A DNA stretch of 12,858 bases from JABDJZ01 sp047619685. GTDB lineage: Bacteria; Bacteroidota; Rhodothermia; Rhodothermales; UBA10348. The position numbers and the translations under genes were made by a program. This document shows positions 1 to 6,620 of the stretch, piece after piece; position 1 is the stretch's first letter, and each line of letters begins with the position of its first letter. The stretch covers positions 1-12,858 of the forward strand of contig JBLHLC010000071.1 of the NCBI GenBank assembly GCA_047619685.1, written 5' to 3'. The notes beneath the pieces are model-generated. The model was not told the DNA's origin, searched no databases, and saw nothing but the letters and a program-made list of their open reading frames with translations.

Positions 1-1412
1 GAGGCCGAGATTACCCGGTTCTTGCCCGTATTGCCTAGAACGATTTCGAGGCGACCGTTGGGTCCGGCAACACTCACGGTCACCGCCTCCACGACCGGTG
101 TCGGGGGGTTGGTTGCGTTGGGATCAACATTCGATACTGCCCGGAAGACGAACTGGGTGCGTCCAGAACCGCGGACCACATTCTCCCAGTTGATCCCACC
201 GGAGAATTCGGAATCCGACAGTTGGATCGAGGTACTGCCTACCGCCTTGACCGCTGTGCCCTCTACCAGAGCGGCGATTGTGGTGCCTTGCACAAGCGGA
301 TTGCCGTTTTGGTCGGTTACGGTCAGGTTGTAGGTCGTGCCCACGGCCACGGTGCCCGGCGAAATGGTCACTACCGGCACCCCGGAGAAGATCACCGGCG
401 TCACTCCAACGACGTCAGCGTTGTTCAAATCGGCCGTCGTGGCGGTGATGTGAGCGATGCCGTCGGCCGGTAGCGGATTGGCTGCTATCAGCGAGACGCT
501 GCCTCGACCTTCCGCATCGGTCTGCACTGACCCCTCAATGACTCCGTGCGTCGACGTGAAATACACTGCCGTCCCAGGACGGACGGGATTGGCGTATTGG
601 TCACCCGTGATCACTGAAATCGGATTGGTGATGCCGAAGCTGTTCAGACCGGGGAAATTACGCTGGGCTGGGCCAACGCTGAAATGGGTTTGGTCAGGAA
701 GGCCGCCGTGGATGCTGATTGCGACGGGCTGGGAGCGAACGGTCTTTGCCCCGACTGACGTTTGCGCGACAACTTGGGTGACGCCCGCTACCGTTCCACT
801 CGAGAGCGTAACCTTGACGACGCCGTTGTTATCCGTTGGGGCGGAGGTTGGGGCGAGGGTCTCGCCACCACCCGGTCCGACGCCCAGACTGAAGTTTATG
901 AGCGTGCTGTTGTCGAGGACAACGGGGCGCCCTATCGAGTCCACGACCTGAAACGTCATGGATGCCACCTCTTCGGAGCCGCCCTCACGGACGCCAATGC
1001 TGACGGCGGTCTGCTCGAGGAGCAGGATGCTGTGCGCACGTCCGGATTCGGCTTGACTGGCCACGACCTGGGTCAGTCTCAGGGTGGGGACCTGGATGGT
1101 TCGACCAGACAGGGCAAGCACGGTCACCGTTGACGTATCGAAGCCGTCGCTGCCAGCCACGACCTGAAGATCCATGGTGCTGTCAATCTCCACGCTGATG
1201 TCAAACGTGCCATCCGCGCCTACCTCAAACAGCAGATCAAAAGGAAGCACCCGGACAAAAGCTCCGTCGATCGGATTATTTGTCACCTGATTCAGGACGA
1301 TTCCGTTGAGCGAGACGAGACCTCCAGTGTCGTTGTCGCTTGAAAAAGAGTCACATCCGGAGGCAACGAGGACGATTACGGCAATAGCTGCAATAGCAGG
1401 TAGACGGCGCAT
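1..1412 (-). CDS. Ig-like (Big_1-type) repeat lipoprotein, C-terminus beyond left window edge
   Basis: The frame is open from an ATG at 1412-1410 to the left edge, giving 470 codons with no stop, so the C-terminus is missing. The N-terminus is a lipoprotein signal: two arginines, a hydrophobic stretch (residues 5-18) and ASGC with the lipidated Cys at position 20, followed by an acidic/serine linker. Residues about 33-112 (LNGIVLNQ, then NPIDGAFV and GADGTFDI) resemble a carboxypeptidase-regulatory-like beta domain. Residues about 150-230, 262-345 and 346-450 look like successive bacterial Ig-like domains of the invasin/intimin Big_1 type, with markers such as DQYANPVRPGTAVYFTST (271-288), TDAEGRGSVSL (298-308) and TDQNGNPL (366-373). 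Such proteins are usually surface or periplasmic adhesion or scaffold proteins; the substrate here is unknown. The gene follows the Nramp-like gene on the same strand after 57 bp. Start choice is firm because the lipobox sits at the right distance. Confidence 0.85.
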   Translation of the reverse strand, partial: MRRLPAIAAIAVIVLVASGCDSFSSDNDTGGLVSLNGIVLNQVTNNPIDGAFVRVLPFDLLFEVGADGTFDISVEIDSTMDLQVVAGSDGFDTSTVTVLALSGRTIQVPTLRLTQVVASQAESGRAHSILLLEQTAVSIGVREGGSEEVASMTFQVVDSIGRPVVLDNSTLINFSLGVGPGGGETLAPTSAPTDNNGVVKVTLSSGTVAGVTQVVAQTSVGAKTVRSQPVAISIHGGLPDQTHFSVGPAQRNFPGLNSFGITNPISVITGDQYANPVRPGTAVYFTSTHGVIEGSVQTDAEGRGSVSLIAANPLPADGIAHITATTADLNNADVVGVTPVIFSGVPVVTISPGTVAVGTTYNLTVTDQNGNPLVQGTTIAALVEGTAVKAVGSTSIQLSDSEFSGGINWENVVRGSGRTQFVFRAVSNVDPNATNPPTPVVEAVTVSVAGPNGRLEIVLGNTGKNRVISA

Positions 1413-1415
1413 GGC

Positions 1416-1462
1416 TTTGGTAGCACGGTGAATGCCCTGCACGAAACCAAGACCGTACCAAA
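1416..1462 (-). promoter_or_regulatory. Imperfect hairpin in front of the Ig-like lipoprotein gene
   Basis: The 57-bp gap between the transporter stop and the lipoprotein ATG contains inverted arms. TTTGGTA at 1416-1422 matches TACCAAA at 1456-1462 exactly, and the pairing continues into CGGT/ACCG if a 3-nt bulge is allowed. In the minus-strand transcript the 3' arm ends 3 nt before the ATG. It is not followed by a T-run, so it does not look like a normal intrinsic terminator. It could modulate translation of the lipoprotein or act as a processing/stability hairpin between the two genes. Function is inference. Confidence 0.35.
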
Positions 1463-1469
1463 AATCCGT

Positions 1470-2666
1470 CTAGGCCTGAATCTGGCTCCAGACCCACATG
1501 AGCGTTCGTATCCCAAGGCCGGCACAGACCAGGACGATGCCTCCACCCAGTGCGAGGTACCAGGAAGGGAGCCGGGTCGCAGACTGTTTCACAGCTACGT
1601 ATAGAACGACTGCGGCGATGAGGGGAAGCAAGACCCCGTTGGCGGCCTGGGCAGCAACGATCAACTGGAGGGGACTGATTTGGGTCAGCCCGAAGATCAA
1701 TCCCGTCAGGACGACTGATGCCCAGATGCCACGAAATCGCCATGGATGCGATTCAGGATTCCAGCCAAACAGCTCTGTGATGCCGGCAGCAGCGGCCAGA
1801 GGTGCGGTAACCGCGGATGTCAGACCGGCTGCCAGCAGCCCCGCGGCAAAGAGGTAGCGTGAGGCCGTGCCTGCGGCCGGCTCCAGAAGCACGGCGAATT
1901 CCGCGATGTTGCCCGGCGTCGGGTCAGGTGAGACGGCCGCGCCGGTAGCCAGAATGGCCAACGAAACAACGCCGCCCAGGGGAATAAAAATGGCCATTCC
2001 GACCAGCTCCCGTTTCCAGGCAAACGGCTGTGTGTCCTGCGCCCAGTAACTCTTGGATGCGCTGGCATGCAAGAAGAGGTTGTAAGTGACCACCGTCGTG
2101 CCCATAAGCGCGATCGCGGTGACAATACTGCCGTCGGGAATGCTAGGCATGACCAGTCCGGAGAAAAAAGCCGTCCACTCCACGCCGGCCATGAGGGCCG
2201 ACGTCACAAAAAGTATGCTCATCAGGGCGACCAGCACGGCCAGGATAGTTGTGATGGCCCGGAGATTGAACAGAAGCATGCCGACTGCAGCCGTGGCGCA
2301 GATGAGAAGCGGCACGTTTCGACCCCAGCCGAACGCTACATCCAGGCCGGCCCCGGCGCCGAGCAGGTTACCCGTCTCAAAAGAGGCGCAGCCTACCCAC
2401 AGCCCGACAACCACCAGCGTATAGACGACCCGGCGCACCAGAGGGGCATCCGAAATGGTTCTCAGGGCCTCCCCAAGACCCTGTCGGGCCAGTATTCCTG
2501 AGGCCGCGGTGAAAGACTGCAGCACGAAAACAGCCGCGGCCGAAAAAACGAGCACCCAGCCGAGGGCATATTGGTACCGAACGCCTGCCATTGCGCAGGT
2601 TAGCACGGTTCCCGGCCCAACGAACGCGGCAACGACGAGAGATGAGGTACCCAGCTTTAAACGCAA
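1470..2666 (-). CDS. Divergent Nramp-family (MntH-like) membrane transporter
   Basis: A 398-residue, very hydrophobic protein with about ten or eleven predicted membrane segments, the size and layout of Nramp (SLC11) proton-coupled divalent metal transporters in the inner membrane. Family landmarks are present: the TM1 region FVGPGTVLTCAMAG (15-28), the TM6 region MGTTVVTYNLFLHAS (188-202), and GLTSAVTAPLAAAAGITELFGW (281-302), which corresponds to the canonical GQSSTITG...GFLGW block. The metal-coordinating motifs are altered: DPGN of TM1 reads GPGT (17-20) and MPH of TM6 reads VTY (193-195). It therefore belongs to a divergent Nramp branch, and its substrate (Mn/Fe, Mg or something else) cannot be read from sequence. 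The start is TTG at 2666-2664; no ATG or GTG lies between it and the upstream in-frame stop, and the next Met (27) is inside TM1. It is divergent from rpoZ (104-bp spacer) and may be cotranscribed with the lipoprotein downstream. Confidence 0.85.
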   Translation of the reverse strand: MRLKLGTSSLVVAAFVGPGTVLTCAMAGVRYQYALGWVLVFSAAAVFVLQSFTAASGILARQGLGEALRTISDAPLVRRVVYTLVVVGLWVGCASFETGNLLGAGAGLDVAFGWGRNVPLLICATAAVGMLLFNLRAITTILAVLVALMSILFVTSALMAGVEWTAFFSGLVMPSIPDGSIVTAIALMGTTVVTYNLFLHASASKSYWAQDTQPFAWKRELVGMAIFIPLGGVVSLAILATGAAVSPDPTPGNIAEFAVLLEPAAGTASRYLFAAGLLAAGLTSAVTAPLAAAAGITELFGWNPESHPWRFRGIWASVVLTGLIFGLTQISPLQLIVAAQAANGVLLPLIAAVVLYVAVKQSATRLPSWYLALGGGIVLVCAGLGIRTLMWVWSQIQA

Positions 2667-2728
2667 TCTATCGTGAAGTTTCGGCGATTGGGGAAACTAC
2701 AACAGGCCCATCCGCATGCAAGGCGGCT

Positions 2729-2745
2729 GCCCGGGTGTGCCGGGC
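2729..2745 (+). promoter_or_regulatory. GC-rich hairpin in the rpoZ leader
   Basis: A perfect 6-bp inverted repeat, GCCCGG-GTGTG-CCGGGC, sits 25 nt upstream of the rpoZ ATG in the 104-bp spacer shared with the divergent transporter gene. In the rpoZ mRNA it would form a short stable stem just before the ribosome-binding zone; as DNA it could be an operator. No convincing -33/-7 Bacteroidota promoter (TTTG/TAnnTTTG) or sigma-70 promoter was found in this spacer. Role is inference. Confidence 0.35.
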
Positions 2746-2770
2746 TCCAATAACCGATCGCGAACGACCC

Positions 2771-3073
2771 ATGTCAATCAAGACAGTAGATATAGATAAG
2801 CTGGCTGCTCACACGGGCAATATGTACAAGACGGTTGCCATTCTGGCCAAACGAGCCCGCCAGGTTGCCATGCACACCAAGTCGGAGCTTGACGAGAAGC
2901 TGGCTTATTTCGAAGGCTTCGACCAGGAACTCGAAGACCCGCGTTTCCAGGAGGAGCAGTCCAGGATTTCACTGGAGTACGAGGCCCGCAACGAACCCAC
3001 GGAAACCGCTGTTGATCAGCTGCTGGGAGGCGAACTCTACTTCCGTGATCCCGCGTCGACCGTGGATCAGTAG
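2771..3073 (+). CDS. rpoZ: DNA-directed RNA polymerase subunit omega
   Basis: A 100-residue protein matching the omega/Rpb6 family. The core helix region TGNMYKTVAILAKRARQ (15-31) carries the conserved pattern N-x-Y-x-x-V-x-I-x-x-R-A-R-Q, and the C-terminal part NEPTETAVDQLLGGELYF (74-91) matches the conserved 'PT..A..E...G.' segment. Omega binds the beta' subunit, helps its folding and assembly into RNA polymerase, and affects ppGpp response in many bacteria. The insert between these blocks (YFEGFDQELEDPRFQEEQ) resembles what I recall of Rhodothermus/Salinibacter omega proteins. The ATG at 2771 gives the family-typical N-terminus (MSIKTVDIDKL); an upstream in-frame extension to 2591 overlaps the divergent transporter gene and is rejected. 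No clear Shine-Dalgarno is present. It appears monocistronic, since an intrinsic terminator follows 26 nt after the stop. Confidence 0.9.
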   Translation: MSIKTVDIDKLAAHTGNMYKTVAILAKRARQVAMHTKSELDEKLAYFEGFDQELEDPRFQEEQSRISLEYEARNEPTETAVDQLLGGELYFRDPASTVDQ

Positions 3074-3098
3074 CAGGACAGACCAGACCAGTTGTTTT

Positions 3099-3136
3099 GA
3101 AGGGGTGATCGCGAGGGTGGTCACCCCTTCCTTTTT
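3099..3136 (+). terminator. Rho-independent terminator after rpoZ
   Basis: A perfect 10-bp inverted repeat, GAAGGGGTGA (3099-3108) and TCACCCCTTC (3121-3130), with a 12-nt loop, is followed by C and five T residues (3132-3136). Position and form are those of an intrinsic terminator closing the rpoZ transcript, separating it from uvrA, whose ATG lies 84 nt further on. Confidence 0.85.
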
Positions 3137-3203
3137 GGTCGAAAGCCCAGAAACGATTGCTGTCTGATCCTGTATTACCTGTTCTATGCCGCCGCCAAAA
3201 TCT

Positions 3204-3214
3204 GGGTTGAACCC
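3204..3214. promoter_or_regulatory. Short palindrome just before uvrA
   Basis: GGGTT-G-AACCC is a perfect 5-bp inverted repeat around a single base, 6 nt upstream of the uvrA ATG. It could be half of a regulator site, or chance. The 84-bp region between the rpoZ terminator and uvrA shows no E. coli-type LexA box (CTGT-N8-ACAG), so SOS control is not visible here. Confidence 0.2.
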
Positions 3215-3220
3215 TGGTTG

Positions 3221-6214
3221 ATGGAAGACCGAATTGTCATCAGGGGTGCCCGCGAGCACAATCTCCAGAACATTGATCTGGAGATTCCCCGGAACCAGCT
3301 TGTCGTGATAACGGGGCTGTCCGGATCCGGGAAATCCTCCCTAGCCTTCGACACCATCTACGCAGAGGGTCAGCGGCGATATATGGAGAGCCTCAGCGCG
3401 TACGCGAGGCAGTTTCTTGGAATGATGGAGCGTCCCGATGTGGACCACATCGACGGACTTTCTCCGGTCATTGCCATTGAGCAGAAGACGGTGAGCAGAA
3501 ACCCCCGCTCTACCGTCGGGACCGTAACGGAGATCTATGACTTTCTCCGCCTGCTCTTTGCCCGGGCTTCGGTGGCGTATTCCTACGTATCCGGTGCGGA
3601 AATGCGCAAGCAGACGGACGAGGAGATCATAGACGGGGTGATGGCGCTGCCGGAAGGCACTCGCCTGATACTCCTGGCACCGATCGTGAAGGGCCGCAAG
3701 GGTCACTACCGGGAGCTTTTTCAGCAGGTGAGCAGGCAGGGGTTCGAACGGGTTCGCGTGGACGGTGAACTCCTGGAGATCACGGCCGGAATGAAACTGG
3801 ACCGGTACAAGGTCCACGACATAGAGATCGTCGTGGACAGGGTTGTCATCAATGACAGTGTCAGGACCCGCGTTTCACGCTCGGTGGACACGGCTCTCGG
3901 GATGGGCGGGGGAACGCTGATTGTGGCTGTCGTGGGAGGACCGGAAGGATCCACGAAGCCAGAGGATCGGCTCTACAGTCGGCACTTGTTCAGTCCGGAA
4001 GACGGCATCTCCTACGACGACCCATCGCCAAATTCGTTTTCGTTCAACTCCCCGTATGGCGCCTGCACAGAGTGTACCGGCCTCGGCGTGCGCAGTGAAT
4101 TGGACCCGGATCTCATTGTCCCAAATCCCAAAAAGTCCATTGCCGAGGGGGCCCTCGCTCCACTCGGAAAGCCGCGGGATGTCTGGATTTTCAGCCAACT
4201 CAGGGCCGTTGCCGAGGCGTATGAATTTGATTTCGACACACCCTTCAACAAGCTGACGGACCGCCAGACAGCGGTGGTTTTGGAAGGGGCCGGCGAAGAG
4301 CAGTTCGATATCGTCTACAAGTACAAGGACCGGGAAGTCCGCTACAAGCATCGCTTCACTGGTGTAAACGGCCATATTTGGCACACCTACGAACAGACCT
4401 CGTCAAACACCTCCCGGAAGTGGGCCGAGGCTTTCTTGCGAAGGCGCGACTGTTCGGCGTGCGGTGGTGGGCGCCTGAAGCCGCAGAGTCTGGCATTTCG
4501 GATTGGAGACAAGAACATTGCCCAACTGGCGCGGATGGACCTGGCGGGACTCAGGGCTCACTTTGACACGGTCGTGTGGGGAGAGCGGCAGTGGGTCATC
4601 GCCAGGCAAATCGTCAAGGAAATCTGCGAACGCCTGGACTTCATGCTGGACGTGGGCGTGGGCTACCTGAGTTTGGACCGCACGGCGCGCACGTTGTCGG
4701 GCGGCGAAAGCCAGCGCATCCGCCTGGCTACGCAGATCGGTACGCAGCTGACCGGGGTGCTGTATGTCCTTGACGAGCCGTCCATCGGACTACATCCGCG
4801 CGACAACATCCGGCTGATAGACTCCCTGAAGAGACTTCGCGATCTGGAAAACTCGGTGCTGGTCGTGGAGCACGACCGGGAAATGATCGAAGAGGCGGAT
4901 TTCGTGGTGGACCTTGGTCCCGGTGCGGGAGAACATGGAGGTCACGTCCTTGGCGCTTCTCCGCCTGCTGAACTGCCAGCCGTCTCAAACGGACACTACA
5001 GCCTCACGACGGCCTACCTCCGAGGTGAAAAGCGTATCGCGATCCCGGCCGCCCGGAGGGAGGGAAATGGCCTCTGGCTGGAACTGGAAGGAGCGCGGGG
5101 CAACAACCTTCGGAAAGACACCCTCAGGGTTCCGCTTGGGATGCTCGTGGCCGTGACCGGCGTGTCTGGATCGGGGAAGTCAAGTCTGGTCAATCAGACC
5201 CTCTACCCGATTCTGGCCAACCACTATTTCCACGCCAAGCAGGTGCCCCTGCCCTACGACGAAATCCGGGGCCTGGACCTGATCGACAAGGTCATCGATA
5301 TCGACCAGAGTCCCATTGGCAGGACTCCACGGTCCAACCCAGCCACCTATACGGGGCTCTTCTCACACATCCGCGACGTGTTTGCCCAATTGCCGGAGTC
5401 CCAGATTCGGGGCTACAAGGCCGGCCGGTTTTCCTTCAACGTGAAGGGGGGGCGATGCGAAACGTGCAAGGGAGCCGGCATCGTCAAGCTGGAAATGAGT
5501 TTCCTGCCGGACGTCTACGTGGAGTGCGAGACCTGCAGCGGACGGCGCTACAATGAGGACACGCTGGATGTACGCTTCAAGGGCCGGTCCATAGCGGATG
5601 TGCTTGAGATGACCGTGTCCGAAGCGAAGGTGTTTTTCGAACACGTCCCGCGCATCGAGAGAAAACTCCGCACGCTGGCGTCCGTGGGTCTTGGATATAT
5701 CAGACTCGGGCAGCAGGCTACCACCATCTCGGGCGGAGAGGCACAGCGGGTCAAACTAGCCAAGGAGCTTTCGAGGCCCGGCACCGGCCAGACGTTATAC
5801 ATTCTGGACGAACCGACCACTGGACTCCATTTTGAGGACATCCGACATTTGCTGGTGGTCTTGCAGGCGCTGGTGGACAAGGGGAATACCGTACTGGTCA
5901 TTGAACACAACCTGGACGTCGTCAAGGTGGCGGACCACGTGATTGACCTCGGCCCGGACGGTGGCGGTGGCGGTGGCGCCATCCAGGCGGTGGGCACGCC
6001 CGAAGAGATCGCGGTCTCAGACACGCATACCGGCCGGTTTCTGGCCATCGAATTGGCCCGGGCCGCCGAACTGGCGCTGTCCATGGGGGATGGCGTAAGC
6101 GAGATGCTTGACCTGGATTCGTTGGCGGGTGAAGGCGAGGACGACGAGGACGACGAGGACGAAATAGAAGACGAGGACGAAGCGCCAGAACTCGAGGAGA
6201 GCGCGTCCAAATAA
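3221..6214 (+). CDS. uvrA: Excinuclease ABC subunit A (class I UvrA)
   Basis: A 997-residue UvrA, the damage-recognition ATPase of nucleotide excision repair, which loads UvrB on lesions and works in the cytoplasm as a dimer. In order: Walker A GLSGSGKSS (32-40); a UvrB-binding insert (about 130-240), which marks class I UvrA; Cys pairs CTEC (282-285) and CSAC (411-414); ABC signature LSGGESQ (492-498) and Walker B VLYVLDEPS (513-521); second Walker A GVSGSGKSS (647-655); zinc finger C746-x2-C749-x19-C769-x2-C772; signature ISGGEAQR (836-843); Walker B TLYILDEPT (858-866). The segment AYSYVSGAEM (119-128) is of Bacteroidota/Rhodothermota type. E. coli UvrA is 940 residues; the extra length is mostly a C-terminal tail ending in a very acidic stretch (973-987). 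The ATG at 3221 is preferred to the adjoining TTG at 3218, giving MEDRIVIRGAREHNLQ. It is first in a probable operon with the next two genes. Confidence 0.97.
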   Translation: MEDRIVIRGAREHNLQNIDLEIPRNQLVVITGLSGSGKSSLAFDTIYAEGQRRYMESLSAYARQFLGMMERPDVDHIDGLSPVIAIEQKTVSRNPRSTVGTVTEIYDFLRLLFARASVAYSYVSGAEMRKQTDEEIIDGVMALPEGTRLILLAPIVKGRKGHYRELFQQVSRQGFERVRVDGELLEITAGMKLDRYKVHDIEIVVDRVVINDSVRTRVSRSVDTALGMGGGTLIVAVVGGPEGSTKPEDRLYSRHLFSPEDGISYDDPSPNSFSFNSPYGACTECTGLGVRSELDPDLIVPNPKKSIAEGALAPLGKPRDVWIFSQLRAVAEAYEFDFDTPFNKLTDRQTAVVLEGAGEEQFDIVYKYKDREVRYKHRFTGVNGHIWHTYEQTSSNTSRKWAEAFLRRRDCSACGGGRLKPQSLAFRIGDKNIAQLARMDLAGLRAHFDTVVWGERQWVIARQIVKEICERLDFMLDVGVGYLSLDRTARTLSGGESQRIRLATQIGTQLTGVLYVLDEPSIGLHPRDNIRLIDSLKRLRDLENSVLVVEHDREMIEEADFVVDLGPGAGEHGGHVLGASPPAELPAVSNGHYSLTTAYLRGEKRIAIPAARREGNGLWLELEGARGNNLRKDTLRVPLGMLVAVTGVSGSGKSSLVNQTLYPILANHYFHAKQVPLPYDEIRGLDLIDKVIDIDQSPIGRTPRSNPATYTGLFSHIRDVFAQLPESQIRGYKAGRFSFNVKGGRCETCKGAGIVKLEMSFLPDVYVECETCSGRRYNEDTLDVRFKGRSIADVLEMTVSEAKVFFEHVPRIERKLRTLASVGLGYIRLGQQATTISGGEAQRVKLAKELSRPGTGQTLYILDEPTTGLHFEDIRHLLVVLQALVDKGNTVLVIEHNLDVVKVADHVIDLGPDGGGGGGAIQAVGTPEEIAVSDTHTGRFLAIELARAAELALSMGDGVSEMLDLDSLAGEGEDDEDDEDEIEDEDEAPELEESASK
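5960..5977 (+). repeat. GGTGGC triplicate microsatellite inside uvrA
   Basis: Three perfect tandem copies of GGTGGC encode six consecutive glycines (residues 914-919) where UvrA proteins usually have a shorter GGxGGG turn after the second Walker B region. The unit is a multiple of three, so copy-number change would stay in frame. Confidence 0.7.
6137..6160 (+). repeat. GAGGACGAC repeat encoding the acidic uvrA tail
   Basis: GAGGACGAC occurs twice in tandem and is followed by a partial GAGGAC copy. With the following codons it encodes a run of Glu/Asp (residues 973-987, only one Ile interrupting) at the C-terminus of UvrA. Confidence 0.65.
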
Positions 6215-6221
6215 CCAAGGA

Positions 6222-6620
6222 ATGGAAATGGAGCCTTCTTTCGTGCCGGCATACAACAAGCCGGACGCACCGGGGATCGCGATGAACTTCGACAACACGG
6301 TGTCCATGCTCGCCGTGATTGGGCCCGAAGACGATTTTCTGCAGGCTGCCAATCAGGTGTTTGGCCTTCTGAAGGAGGCGGAGGACCGTTACCCCGGTTG
6401 GCCCCGGAGCTTCTATGTGGATATCATAGGGCATCCCGGGGACAGATCTGGTTTCGATGAGGACTTCTTCGAGTTCCAACAGGAGTTCTGGTTTGCCACG
6501 ATCGCCCACTTCGTCACCGCTTTTGAATTGCCCATTACCGGGGCACTGGCCAACCCTCAGCCGCAAAGGAACGACATCCCGGACGCACTGAATATCTCAA
6601 CTCCTCCCGACTCGGCATGA
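6222..6620 (+). CDS. Conserved-looking hypothetical protein in the uvrA operon
   Basis: A 132-residue protein I do not recognise. No signal peptide or membrane helix is evident, so it is probably cytoplasmic; it is acidic and rich in aromatic residues. Notable segments are NFDNTVSMLAVIG (22-34), RSFYVDIIGHPGD (62-74) and FDEDFFEFQQEFWFATIAHFV (78-98). The alternation suggests a small alpha/beta domain. The ATG at 6222 lies 7 bp after the uvrA stop; a second in-frame ATG at 6228 is better spaced from AAGGA (6217-6221) and may be the true start, shortening the protein by two residues. The stop overlaps the next gene's start (ATGA at 6617-6620), indicating translational coupling with the peptidase. 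That tight packing is the main support for a real gene. No function is assigned. Confidence 0.75.
   Translation: MEMEPSFVPAYNKPDAPGIAMNFDNTVSMLAVIGPEDDFLQAANQVFGLLKEAEDRYPGWPRSFYVDIIGHPGDRSGFDEDFFEFQQEFWFATIAHFVTAFELPITGALANPQPQRNDIPDALNISTPPDSA

Noticed and set aside
22..1133. Several plus-strand open frames over the left 1.1 kb.
   Set aside because: They lie antisense to the continuous minus-strand lipoprotein frame, which has a lipobox and Ig-like domain motifs. The plus frames show no family features.
2591..2770. N-terminal extension of the omega frame upstream of 2771.
   Set aside because: It overlaps the divergent transporter gene and does not look like omega; the family-typical N-terminus begins at 2771.
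3137..3220. Possible SOS (LexA) box upstream of uvrA.
   Set aside because: There is no CTGT-N8-ACAG site or other known LexA consensus; only a short GGGTTGAACCC palindrome is present.
5548..6566. Long minus-strand open frames opposite the end of uvrA and the following gene.
   Set aside because: They are Ser-, Pro- and Arg-rich mirror frames of high-GC coding DNA, and uvrA is unambiguous on the plus strand.
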